The notes under the pieces were generated by a model. That model searched no databases. It was not told where the DNA came from and worked only from the letters and a program-made list of their open reading frames with translations. DNA of 64,000 nucleotides from Streptomyces shenzhenensis (GTDB taxonomy: Bacteria; Actinomycetota; Actinomycetes; Streptomycetales; Streptomycetaceae): contig NZ_PENI01000001.1 of NCBI RefSeq assembly GCF_003688995.1, positions 434,001 through 498,000 of the forward strand, read 5' to 3'. The position numbers and the translations under genes were made by a program. Below are positions 52,147 through 60,074 of the stretch, piece after piece (position 1 is the stretch's first letter; each line of letters opens with the position of its first letter).

Positions 52147-52610
52147 CCATCCCCACCCCTGCGGTTCCCGTCGTCAGGAAGGCCGCATGGGTCGACGACG
52201 GCTCGTCATTCATGCGGCATCCGCAGAGTAGTGAGACGCGATTGACAACGATTGCCCTCTCTTTACCGCACCCACCATGCTTCACCGGAAAGTTGCCCCT
52301 CGTTCACATGGGTGCCGTAGGGCGAGCGCGCGAGCTGGACGACGAGGCCACCACGGCCGCGGCCGGGCCGCGGTACGCGTAGGTGGTCGCCAGGTCCGCT
52401 GAAATTCCAGTCGAATTTTCCCTTCGGTTTTCCATGGAATCGGCGCACCCGTTATTCGGCCGCACTTCTTTTAGCGGGAAAACGGCGATCTCCTTCACTC
52501 CGTCGCCAAAAACGTTCCTAAATCCCCACAGGGTGAGTACGCTGCACTCGTCAATTCGGGCTCGCCGACCGGGAATTGGCGGGTCGTGGCGTACAACTTG
52601 AGGAATTCGC
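52147..52610. other. 464-bp divergent promoter region, locally A/T-richer
   Basis: Non-coding DNA between the DUF1508-like gene and the secreted protein gene. The part at 52390-52600 is clearly richer in A/T, with runs such as GAATTTTCCCTTC and CAAAAACG, as expected for promoters. A short imperfect palindrome GGGAATTGGCGGG lies near 52570. No small gene or RNA could be supported. Confidence 0.55.
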
Positions 52611-53372
52611 ATGCGCATTTACCCTGCTGCCGTCGCCGCGTGCGGCGTCGTGGCCCTGTCCGCTCTCGCTGTTCCGGCCGCGCACGCGGACGACAGGTTC
52701 GGCGACACCGACATCACCAGCGTCGTCGTCAACAGCGGCAACCCCGTGGTCGTCGGCAACACCGAGAGAACCGTCACCGTCGAGGTCACCGCGACCGACC
52801 CGGCCGGTCTCACGGAGGTCGACGCCACCCTTTACCGCGGCTCGTACAGCAACCCCGACGCCTCCGTGTCCTCGACCGCGGCCTGCGGCCCGACCCCCGA
52901 CGCCACCACCACCTGCACCCTGACCTTCGACCTCAAGCCCGGCACGACGCCCGCCGACAGCTCGCTCGCCGGCACCTGGCACGTCAGCGCCTACGCGATC
53001 TCCGCCGACATCGACGCGGTGTTCCTGTCCGACGCAGCCGACTTCTCCGTACAGCGCGACACCCAGGTCTCCGTCAACGCCCCCGAGCGGGTCAAGTGGG
53101 GCAAGAACCTCACGGTCACCGGCGGCGTGCAGAACGCGGACTGGGCGACCGGCACGTACGCCGCCGCGGCGGCCGGCCAGCCCGTGAAGCTGCAGTTCCG
53201 TCCCAAGGGCTGCGCCACCTACACCACCGTAAAGACCGTCAACACCGCCGCCGACGGCACCGTCTCCGCCACCGTCCGCGCGCTCGTCGACGGTGACTAC
53301 CGCTGGTCCTACGCCGGCACCGCCGGCACCGCGGCCGCCGTCTCCAAGGGCGACTTCGTCGACGTGCGCTGA
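52611..53372 (+). CDS. Secreted beta-rich protein of unknown function
   Basis: A 253-residue protein with a clear signal peptide (cleavage after AHA, about residue 26) and two Ig-like beta domains: residues 30-145 (TVTVEVTATDPAGLTEVDAT, with a Cys pair) and 150-250 (VSVNAPERVKWGKNLTVTGG to GDYRWSYAGT). There is no wall or membrane anchor. AGGA lies 7 bp before the ATG. Proteins like this are common in Streptomyces secretomes; I do not recognise a named family. A strong terminator follows. Confidence 0.7.
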   Translation: MRIYPAAVAACGVVALSALAVPAAHADDRFGDTDITSVVVNSGNPVVVGNTERTVTVEVTATDPAGLTEVDATLYRGSYSNPDASVSSTAACGPTPDATTTCTLTFDLKPGTTPADSSLAGTWHVSAYAISADIDAVFLSDAADFSVQRDTQVSVNAPERVKWGKNLTVTGGVQNADWATGTYAAAAAGQPVKLQFRPKGCATYTTVKTVNTAADGTVSATVRALVDGDYRWSYAGTAGTAAAVSKGDFVDVR

Positions 53373-53402
53373 CCCCTGAGCGACACCGGCCTCCGCACGA
53401 CC

Positions 53403-53436
53403 GGGGCCGGGCCACCCGTGGGGGTGGCCCGGCCCC
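53403..53436. terminator. Bidirectional hairpin terminator
   Basis: GGGGCCGGGCCACCC (53403-53417) pairs exactly with GGGTGGCCCGGCCCC (53422-53436) over a four-base loop between two convergent genes. Confidence 0.88.
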
Positions 53437-53453
53437 GACTGCGGTGAGCGAGA

Positions 53454-54155
53454 TCAGCCCACCGCGAGCAGGATCACCAGCAGGACCGCCCCGGCCACCG
53501 CCGGCGCCGCGATCTCGTACGCCCAGCGGACCGCGATCTCGCCCTGGGCACTCGGCTCCTGCCCCCGGCGCTCCAGCGTCTCGCGCAGGTCCTCCATGAT
53601 CTGGTCGGCCTCAGCCCGCGCCGGCACGGACGGCTCGCCGCCGCCGCGCGCGCCGCGGCCGAGACCGAGGCCCGCGCCGGCCCTGGTGCCCGGCCCGCCG
53701 GACCGGCCGCCGTCGTGCGCCGCCGCCTCGGCCCGCGCCTGCCGCCGGGCGGCCCTCTTGCGGGCCCGCAGCGACACCGGGACGGCCCACAGCTGGTACT
53801 TGGTGCCGGACTTCGCGACGACCTCGTTCGAGTAGCCGGAGCGCAGGGCGGCGATCTCGCCCCAGGGCAGGGTGATCACCCGGAACGGGTTGCGCACCCG
53901 CAGCCGGTCCTCGCCCACGTACACGGCCGGGCGCAGGGTGAAGGCGACCACGAGCGGCACGACGAGGATCAGCGCGGCGAGCGCCAGCCAGGGGGTCCGG
54001 CCGTGCCCGTTGAACAGCGCGTCGAAGCCGAGCCACAGGATGATGGCGAGCATCACCACCCCGCCGGCGATCGCCGCGGGCGACCGGTGGATCCGGTCCT
54101 CGGCGGTGGGCGCCGGAGGCTGCGGCTCGGAAGGCTGGTGGTCCGGGGTCGTCAT
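53454..54155 (-). CDS. Membrane protein with bacterial PH domain
   Basis: A 233-residue protein with two N-terminal spans (GGVVMLAIILWLGFDALF and LALAALILVVPLVVAFTL) and a short PH-like domain (VYVGEDRLRVRNPFRVITLP, WGEIAALRSGYSNEVV). A basic Arg/Ala region and Gly-rich linker follow, then a third span at the C-terminus. This layout is widespread in actinobacteria and of unknown function. It is divergent from deoC; in S. coelicolor I recall the equivalent gene lying between deoC and the phosphomannomutase gene. Confidence 0.78.
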   Translation of the reverse strand: MTTPDHQPSEPQPPAPTAEDRIHRSPAAIAGGVVMLAIILWLGFDALFNGHGRTPWLALAALILVVPLVVAFTLRPAVYVGEDRLRVRNPFRVITLPWGEIAALRSGYSNEVVAKSGTKYQLWAVPVSLRARKRAARRQARAEAAAHDGGRSGGPGTRAGAGLGLGRGARGGGEPSVPARAEADQIMEDLRETLERRGQEPSAQGEIAVRWAYEIAAPAVAGAVLLVILLAVG

Positions 54156-54260
54156 GGTCCCGATTCTGCACGACGCCGTCGGCGCTGCTCGTCCCCGGTA
54201 CCGGGGCGGGCGACGGGGCCCGGCCCGGTGATCGGGGCGGTTCCGGGGGGTGTACAGCCG

Positions 54261-54285
54261 CTACGCGCGTAGATATGCTCGTCTG
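54261..54285 (+). promoter_or_regulatory. deoC promoter with CTACGCGCGTAG operator
   Basis: The palindrome CTACGCGCGTAG at 54261-54272 is identical to that at 33927-33938. A -10-like TATGCT (54274-54279) follows at once, and the GTG start of deoC comes 6 bp later, so the transcript is probably leaderless. A -35-like TGTACA lies at 54251-54256. A repressor on the palindrome would cover the promoter. Confidence 0.72.
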
Positions 54286-55251
54286 GTGACCATGCCCACC
54301 TCTGCTCCCACAGCGCAGGCTCTCGCCGACGTGACCGCGTCCGACAGCACGCTGCGCCGCTTCCTGCACGGGCTGCCCGGCGTCGACACGGTCGGCCTGG
54401 AGGCGCGCGCCGCCTCGCTCGGCACCCGTTCCATCAAGACCACCGCGAAGGCGTACGCCATCGACCTCGCCATCTCGATGGTCGACCTGACGACGCTGGA
54501 AGGCGCGGACACCCCGGGCAAGGTCCGGGCGCTCGGCGCCAAGGCGGTCCACCCGGACCCGACGGACCGCACCACCCCGGCGGCCGCGGCCGTCTGCGTC
54601 TACCCCGACATGGTGGCCGTCGCCAAGGAGGCCGTCGCCGGCTCCGGCGTCAAGGTCGCCTCGGTCGCCACCGCCTTCCCGGCCGGCCGTGCCGCGCTCG
54701 ACGTCAAGCTGGCCGACGTGCGCGAGGCCGTCGCCGCGGGCGCCGACGAGATCGACATGGTCATCGACCGCGGCGCGTTCCTCGCCGGGAAGTACTCGAA
54801 GGTGTACGACGAGATCGTCGCGGTGAAGGAGACCTGCGGTGCGCGTGCGCGGCTGAAGGTCATCTTCGAGACGGGCGAGCTGTCGACGTACGACAACATC
54901 CGGCGGGCGAGCTGGCTCGGCATGCTGGCCGGGGCCGACTTCATCAAGACGTCGACGGGCAAGGTGGCGGTCAACGCGACCCCGGCCAACACCCTGCTGA
55001 TGCTGGAGGCGGTGCGCGACTTCCGCGCCCAGACCGGCGTCCAGGTCGGGGTGAAGCCCGCGGGCGGCATCCGCACCAGCAAGGACGCGGTCAAGTTCCT
55101 CGTCCTGGTCAACGAGACCGCCGGTGCGGACTGGCTGGACAACCACTGGTTCCGCTTCGGCGCGTCCTCGCTCCTGAACGATCTGCTGATGCAGCGTCAG
55201 AAGCTGGCCACCGGCCGCTACTCCGGCCCCGACTACGTAACGGTGGACTGA
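54286..55251 (+). CDS. deoC: Deoxyribose-phosphate aldolase
   Basis: A 321-residue enzyme that splits 2-deoxyribose 5-phosphate into glyceraldehyde 3-phosphate and acetaldehyde. The Schiff-base Lys is in GADFIKTSTGKVAVN, the assisting Lys in VGVKPAGGIRTSKDA, and the early segment VCVYPDMVAVAKEAV is typical. It is longer than the 250-residue classical form because of an N-terminal extension, as in other actinobacteria. The GTG at 54286 fits a leaderless promoter; the ATG two codons on (54292) is the alternative. The aldehyde dehydrogenase gene starts 3 bp after the stop, suggesting that the acetaldehyde is oxidised next. Confidence 0.92.
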   Translation: MTMPTSAPTAQALADVTASDSTLRRFLHGLPGVDTVGLEARAASLGTRSIKTTAKAYAIDLAISMVDLTTLEGADTPGKVRALGAKAVHPDPTDRTTPAAAAVCVYPDMVAVAKEAVAGSGVKVASVATAFPAGRAALDVKLADVREAVAAGADEIDMVIDRGAFLAGKYSKVYDEIVAVKETCGARARLKVIFETGELSTYDNIRRASWLGMLAGADFIKTSTGKVAVNATPANTLLMLEAVRDFRAQTGVQVGVKPAGGIRTSKDAVKFLVLVNETAGADWLDNHWFRFGASSLLNDLLMQRQKLATGRYSGPDYVTVD

Positions 55252-55254
55252 CTC

Positions 55255-56685
55255 ATGGCATTCGAGTACGCGCCCGCGCCCGAGTCGCGCGCGATCGTCG
55301 ACCTCGCCCCGTCGTACGGCCTCTTCATCGACGGGGAGTTCACCGAGAGCGCGGGCGGGGATCTGGTCAAGACGGTCTCTCCGTCCACCGAGGAAGTGCT
55401 CTGCGAGTACACCCGGGCCACCGCCGAGGACGTCGACCGGGCGGTGCAGGCCGCCCGCAGGGCGTTCGAGAAGTGGTCGGCGCTGCCCGGTGCCGAGCGC
55501 GCCAAGTACCTCTTCCGCATCGCCCGCATCGTCCAGGAGCGCAGCCGCGAGCTCGCGGTCCTGGAGACGCTGGACAACGGCAAGCCGATCAAGGAGACCC
55601 GCGACGCCGACCTCCCGCTGGTCGCCGCGCACTTCTTCTACTACGCGGGCTGGGCGGACAAGCTGGACCACGCCGGTTTCGGCCCGTCGCCGAAGCCGCT
55701 GGGCGTGGCCGGCCAGGTCATCCCCTGGAACTTCCCGCTGCTGATGCTGGCGTGGAAGATCGCCCCGGCGCTCGCCACCGGCAACACGGTGGTCCTCAAG
55801 CCCGCAGAGACGACCCCGCTGTCCGCGCTGTTCTTCGCGGACATCTGCCGGCAGGCGGGCCTGCCCCAGGGTGTCGTGAACATCGTGACCGGCGACGGCC
55901 GGACCGGCGCCGACCTCGTCGCGCACCCCGACGTCGCCAAGGTGGCCTTCACCGGCTCGACGTCCGTCGGCAAGGAGATCGCCCGCACGGTCGCGGGCAC
56001 CCGCAAGAAGCTCACCCTCGAACTCGGCGGCAAGGGCGCGAACATCGTCTTCGACGACGCCCCCATCGACCAGGCGGTCGAGGGCATCGTGACCGGCATC
56101 TTCTTCAACCAGGGCCAGGTCTGCTGCGCCGGCTCCCGGCTGCTGGTGCAGGAGTCGATCCACGACGAGCTGCTGGAGTCCCTCAAGCGCCGTCTGTCGA
56201 CGCTGCGCCTCGGCGACCCGCTCGACAAGAACACGGACATCGGCGCGATCAACTCCGCCGAGCAGCTGGCCCGGATCAGCGCGCTGGCCGAGCGGGGCGA
56301 GGCGGAGGGCGCCGAACGCTGGTCCCCGGCCTGCGAACTCCCGTCCTCGGGCTACTGGTTCGCCCCGACGCTCTTCACGAACGTCACCCAGGCGCACACC
56401 ATCGCCCGCGAGGAGATCTTCGGCCCGGTGCTGTCGGTCCTCACCTTCCGCACCCCGGAGGAGGCCGTCGCCAAGGCCAACAACACGCCGTACGGCCTGT
56501 CGGCGGGCATCTGGACGGAGAAGGGCTCGCGGATCCTGGCGGTCGCGAGCCGGCTCCGGGCCGGTGTCGTGTGGTCCAACACGTTCAACAAGTTCGACCC
56601 GGCCTCGCCGTTCGGCGGGTACAAGGAGTCGGGCTTCGGCCGCGAGGGCGGCCGCCACGGCCTGGAGGCGTACCTCGATGTCTGA
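55255..56685 (+). CDS. Aldehyde dehydrogenase, catalytic half of an ALDH16-like pair
   Basis: A 476-residue NAD(P)-dependent enzyme with all catalytic parts: Asn159 in VIPWNFPL, coenzyme segment LKPAETTPLS, FTGSTSVGKEI, general base Glu256 in LELGGKGAN, and nucleophile Cys290 in NQGQVCCAGSR. It starts 3 bp after deoC and overlaps the next gene by 8 bp. It probably oxidises aldehydes from deoxyribose breakdown. Bacterial ALDH16 proteins carry this domain fused to a second, inactive ALDH domain, which is here encoded by the next gene. Confidence 0.88.
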   Translation: MAFEYAPAPESRAIVDLAPSYGLFIDGEFTESAGGDLVKTVSPSTEEVLCEYTRATAEDVDRAVQAARRAFEKWSALPGAERAKYLFRIARIVQERSRELAVLETLDNGKPIKETRDADLPLVAAHFFYYAGWADKLDHAGFGPSPKPLGVAGQVIPWNFPLLMLAWKIAPALATGNTVVLKPAETTPLSALFFADICRQAGLPQGVVNIVTGDGRTGADLVAHPDVAKVAFTGSTSVGKEIARTVAGTRKKLTLELGGKGANIVFDDAPIDQAVEGIVTGIFFNQGQVCCAGSRLLVQESIHDELLESLKRRLSTLRLGDPLDKNTDIGAINSAEQLARISALAERGEAEGAERWSPACELPSSGYWFAPTLFTNVTQAHTIAREEIFGPVLSVLTFRTPEEAVAKANNTPYGLSAGIWTEKGSRILAVASRLRAGVVWSNTFNKFDPASPFGGYKESGFGREGGRHGLEAYLDV

Positions 56686-57565
56686 CGAACGACTGTCCGT
56701 CCTCAAGACCTACAAGCTGTACGTGGGCGGCAAGTTCCCGCGTTCCGAGAGCGGCCGGGTGTACGAAGTGACCGACTCGACGGGCAAGTGGCTGGCGAAC
56801 GCTCCCCTCTCCTCCCGCAAGGACGCCCGGGACGCGGTGGTGGCCGCGCGCAAGGCGTTCGGCGGCTGGTCGGGCGCGACCGCGTACAACCGGGGCCAGG
56901 TCCTCTACCGCGTCGCGGAGATGCTGGAGGGCCGGCGGGAGCAGTTCGTGCGCGAGGTCGCCGACGCCGAGGGCCTGCCGCGGGCCGAGGCGGTGGCCGT
57001 GGTGGACGCGACGATCGACCGCTGGGTCTGGTACGCGGGCTGGACCGACAAGATCGCCCAGGTGGTGGGCGGCGGCAACCCGGTCGCGGGCCCGTTCTTC
57101 AACCTGTCCTCCCCCGAGCCGATGGGCGTGGTCGCCGTGGTGGCCCCGCAGGAGTCGTCCTTCCTCGGCCTGGTGTCGGTGCTCGCCCCGGTGATCGCGA
57201 CCGGCAACACGGCGGTGGTGGCCGCGAGCGAGAAGTCCCCGCTGCCGGCGCTGTCCCTGGCCGAGGTGCTGGCCACCTCGGACGTGCCCGGCGGTGTCGT
57301 CAACGTGCTCTCCGGGCGTACGGCGGAGATCGCGGCGCCGCTGGCCGCGCACCAGGACGTCAACGCGATCGACCTCGCGGGCGCCGACGAGGCGCTGGCG
57401 AAGGAGCTGGAGATCGCGGCGGCGGACAATCTGAAGCGGGTCCTTCGTCCACAGGCTGTGGATTACTCCGGGACGCCCGGGACCGAGCGGATGACGGCGT
57501 TCCTGGAGACGAAGACGGTGTGGCACCCGACGGGGGCGTTGGGCGCGGCCGGTTCTTCCTACTGA
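56678..57565 (+). CDS. Truncated, non-catalytic aldehyde dehydrogenase-like protein
   Basis: A 295-residue protein with the ALDH coenzyme-domain fold (YKLYVGGKFPRSESGR, then AYNRGQVLYRVAEMLEGRR) but no activity residues. Where active enzymes have PWNFP it reads APQESSFLG, and it ends after the region preceding the Glu and Cys motifs (ALAKELEIAAADNLKRVL). The stop is normal and codon use matches its neighbours, so it is not a recent break. Together with the preceding 476-residue enzyme it makes 771 residues, close to fused bacterial ALDH16, whose second domain also lacks the Cys. It is likely a structural partner. The ATG at 56678 lies inside the upstream gene's last codons. Confidence 0.8.
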   Translation: MSDERLSVLKTYKLYVGGKFPRSESGRVYEVTDSTGKWLANAPLSSRKDARDAVVAARKAFGGWSGATAYNRGQVLYRVAEMLEGRREQFVREVADAEGLPRAEAVAVVDATIDRWVWYAGWTDKIAQVVGGGNPVAGPFFNLSSPEPMGVVAVVAPQESSFLGLVSVLAPVIATGNTAVVAASEKSPLPALSLAEVLATSDVPGGVVNVLSGRTAEIAAPLAAHQDVNAIDLAGADEALAKELEIAAADNLKRVLRPQAVDYSGTPGTERMTAFLETKTVWHPTGALGAAGSSY

Positions 57566-57610
57566 CGGGCACCCGGCTCACCGACGGTTCCGGCGGGGAA
57601 CTGCCGTCGT

Positions 57611-57660
57611 CCGCAGGCCGCCTGCGGCCGGCGACGCAGTTCCCCGCGCCCCTTCCGGGC
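57611..57660. repeat. Single copy of the GCAGTTCCCCGCGCCCCT element with a stem
   Basis: CCGCAGG/CCTGCGG (57611-57617 and 57621-57627) form a small stem, followed by GCAGTTCCCCGCGCCCCT at about 57636. It separates the convergent ALDH-like and small secreted protein genes. Confidence 0.7.
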
Positions 57661-57663
57661 TCC

Positions 57664-58065
57664 TCAGCGGCCCAGCGCGCCGAGGAGCTGCCCGGCCACG
57701 GGCAGGCTGCCCAGCGACTGCGCCTGGGCGATCGGAGCGGTCAGCGTCCGCGAGGTCAGCGGCTTGAAGTCGGCGAGCTGGGTGCCGACGCCGTTGTCGA
57801 GGGGGTCGACGCCGGTGCCCGCGAGCGGGTTGGGCTTGAGTCCGGCGACCGGTCCTGTGACATGGCGGACCGAGTCGGTGAGGGCCGTCAGTCCCGCCTG
57901 CGGGTCGGCGTGGCCGAGCGAGGCCGACCGGAGCGGCGCGTCCATGACCGGTGCGGTGGCCGCGGACGCCGTCGCCGCGCCCGCGCCCAGGGCCGCCGAG
58001 GCGGTCGCGAGGGCGATCAGCGCGCGCTGTGCGGTGGGGTGCTGCAAGGAGCTGTGTCGGGCCAT
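57664..58065 (-). CDS. Small secreted protein of unknown function
   Basis: A 133-residue protein with a signal peptide (ALIALATASAALGAGAATASA, cleavage near residue 31) and a mature part rich in Leu, Pro, Gly and Ala (DAPLRSASLGHADPQAGLTA). It has no Cys and no anchor. The ATG at 58063-58065 has AAGGTGG 8 bp upstream. Such proteins are found in many Streptomyces genomes without known roles. Confidence 0.65.
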   Translation of the reverse strand: MARHSSLQHPTAQRALIALATASAALGAGAATASAATAPVMDAPLRSASLGHADPQAGLTALTDSVRHVTGPVAGLKPNPLAGTGVDPLDNGVGTQLADFKPLTSRTLTAPIAQAQSLGSLPVAGQLLGALGR

Positions 58066-58192
58066 CGTGGACGCCACCTTCCGGTGCACAGGGTAATGAT
58101 GTCGACACGAAGGGTAGTTGAGGTGTGAGCCGCGTTCCAATGCCGACCCACGGGGTCGGCAAGGACCGCATCATGCGTCAAACTGGTGTTCC

Positions 58193-58870
58193 GTGAGCAT
58201 TCATCCCCCGTCTCCCGCCCGTGTGGTGTTGCTGTGCGGCCCCTCGGGCTCGGGCAAGTCCCTTGTCGCCGCCCGTTCCGGGCTGCCCGTACTGCGTCTC
58301 GACGACTTCTACAAGGAGGGCGACGACCCGACGCTGCCGCTGGTGGCGGGGAGTTCGGACATCGACTGGGACCATCCGCGGTCCTGGGACGCGGACGTCG
58401 CCGTCGACGCCATCGCCCGGCTGTGCGCCACAGGGTCGACGGGCGTGCCGGTGTACGACATCGCGAAGAGCGCGCGCACCGGCGAGGAGGCGCTGCGCAT
58501 CGGGCGCGCGCCCCTGTTTGTGGCGGAGGGCATCTTCGCGGCGGAGATCGTGCTGCGCTGCCGTGAACTCGGCCTGCTGGCCGACGCGTTGTGCCTGAGC
58601 CGTGGCCCGCTCACCACCTTCCGGCGCCGCTTCCTGCGGGATCTGAGGGAGAGCCGCAAGTCGGTGCCGTTCCTGCTGCGCCGCGGGGTCCGGCTGATGC
58701 GCGCGGAGCGGTCGATCGTCACCCGCCAGGTGTCACTGGGCGCGCACGCCTGCGACCGGGACGAGGCGCTGGGCCGGCTGGCCGCCGCGGCGGAGCGACG
58801 CCAGGCACCGCCGCCCGGCACACCGGCACAGGATCAGGCACCTCCGGCACAGACGCAGACACCGGCGTAG
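58193..58870 (+). CDS. Uridine kinase-like P-loop enzyme
   Basis: A 225-residue P-loop kinase. The ATP loop is VVLLCGPSGSGKS at about residues 11-23, followed by LRLDDFYKEGDDP with the substrate-binding DDFY typical of uridine kinases, and IDWDHPRSWD for metal or nucleoside contact. Basic lid residues lie in TTFRRRFLRDLRESRK. The tail is Pro/Ala/Gln-rich. The GTG start has no ribosome site, so the transcript may be leaderless. It fits the nucleoside salvage theme of the deo genes nearby. A phosphoribulokinase-like role is less likely. Confidence 0.8.
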   Translation: MSIHPPSPARVVLLCGPSGSGKSLVAARSGLPVLRLDDFYKEGDDPTLPLVAGSSDIDWDHPRSWDADVAVDAIARLCATGSTGVPVYDIAKSARTGEEALRIGRAPLFVAEGIFAAEIVLRCRELGLLADALCLSRGPLTTFRRRFLRDLRESRKSVPFLLRRGVRLMRAERSIVTRQVSLGAHACDRDEALGRLAAAAERRQAPPPGTPAQDQAPPAQTQTPA

Positions 58871-58998
58871 TCGCCGCCGCGGCAGAGAGCCGCACGCGCC
58901 GGAAACGGGAGAAGCGGGACTGGACGGACCCCCCGGCCCTCCAGTCCCGCCGTTCCTCCCCCTCCCCCTGTCCCCCCGTGTCCCCCTTGCCCCCGTTC

Positions 58999-59022
58999 CC
59001 GTGAGTTCCCCCGAACTCACGG
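58999..59022 (-). terminator. sigQ terminator in a C-rich gap
   Basis: CCGTGAGTTC (58999-59008) and GAACTCACGG (59013-59022) form a perfect 10-pair stem with a CCCC loop, 28 bp after the sigQ stop. The 58.9-59.05 kb gap is otherwise an unusual C-rich tract. Confidence 0.8.
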
Positions 59023-59049
59023 CCCCCCGTTCCCCGTTCCCCCCAGCCT

Positions 59050-59844
59050 TCAGGCGACCAGTTCCCCGAAGGCGCTCTCCTCGTCACGGCCGAGGCTGAG
59101 GACCTCGTCCTCGCGCAGCCGGCGCAGCGACCGCCAGATGCTGGACTTGACCGTGCCGACACTGATGCCGAGGATGTCCGCGATCTCCGGGTCCGTGCGG
59201 CCCTCGTAGTAGCGCAGGACCAGCATGGTGCGCTGGAGTTCGGGCAGCCGGGCCAGCGCCTGCCACAGGACCGCGCGCAGCTCGGTGCCGCGCATCGCGT
59301 CCGTCTCGCCGGGCGTCTCCGGCAGTTCCTCGGTCGGGTACTCGTTGAGCTTGCGGCGCCGCCAGGCGCTGATGTGCAGATTGGTCATGGTGCGGCGGAG
59401 GTATCCGCCGACCGCCGCCTTGTCACTGATCCGGTCCCACGCCCGGTACGTCGAGAACAGCGCGCTCTGCAGCAGGTCCTCGGCCTCGAAGCGGTCACCG
59501 GTCAGGTGATAGGCGGTTGCGTACAGGGAGGCGCGGCGCTCGCTGACATAGGCGGTGAACTCCGCCTCTGTCAGCGAGCGGCGCTCCCCCGAGTCCTCCC
59601 TGTACGCGGCTCCCCCGTGGGCCCCCGTGACCCCCGTCGTGCTTCCCCCCGTACGAGCGTCAACCACCGAGATGTACGCGGTGTGCTGACGCCCGGTGCC
59701 GCGAGCGCACCCCCGTGCTCCCCCACGCTCGAACGCGTTCGTGCGGGAGGGACTCCCCTCGGCACCGGACTTCTCTGAACCCCGGTTCACGTCATGCAGA
59801 CGCGTGACGACTGCGCTGGTGCTCATGCCGTGCAGCGTGTTCAT
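59050..59844 (-). CDS. sigQ: ECF-type RNA polymerase sigma factor SigQ
   Basis: A 264-residue sigma factor with an N-terminal extension of about 95 residues. Region 2 is seen in RRASLYATAYHLTGDRFEAE and LLQSALFSTYRAWDRISDKA, and region 4 in RLPELQRTMLVLRYYEGRTD and ILGISVGTVKSSIWRSLRRL. The SigE-like SACE form and divergence from afsQ1 identify it as SigQ, which in S. coelicolor is activated by AfsQ1 and affects antibiotic production and development. The ATG at 59842-59844 is taken, with AGGGGGCG upstream; an ATG 18 bp inside is possible. An AfsQ1 site lies about 100 bp upstream. Confidence 0.88.
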   Translation of the reverse strand: MNTLHGMSTSAVVTRLHDVNRGSEKSGAEGSPSRTNAFERGGARGCARGTGRQHTAYISVVDARTGGSTTGVTGAHGGAAYREDSGERRSLTEAEFTAYVSERRASLYATAYHLTGDRFEAEDLLQSALFSTYRAWDRISDKAAVGGYLRRTMTNLHISAWRRRKLNEYPTEELPETPGETDAMRGTELRAVLWQALARLPELQRTMLVLRYYEGRTDPEIADILGISVGTVKSSIWRSLRRLREDEVLSLGRDEESAFGELVA

Positions 59845-59939
59845 CTCGCGCCCCCTGTCGTGGACTTCGGTGTTCGGCCTGCTTCCTTGCCTGTGCCGAA
59901 AATCTTGCCCAGGGGACTTCATGGCCGTGTCCGCCGACT

Positions 59940-59955
59940 GTCACAGACCTGTCAC
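59940..59955. promoter_or_regulatory. AfsQ1 binding site between sigQ and afsQ1
   Basis: GTCAC-AGACCT-GTCAC fits exactly the reported AfsQ1 recognition pattern GTnAC-N6-GTnAC. It lies 96 bp before the sigQ start and 120 bp before afsQ1, so it can serve either promoter. Confidence 0.8.
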
Positions 59956-60074
59956 AGGGGCCCGGCACGGTTGAATTACAGAGAGTGCACAGGGTGTGAC
60001 GGTATCGAGGTTTCCGGGCCCCGGCGGGCCCCACCGGTCGTACGACACCCCCTCCATGGGCCAGAATGAGCCCC

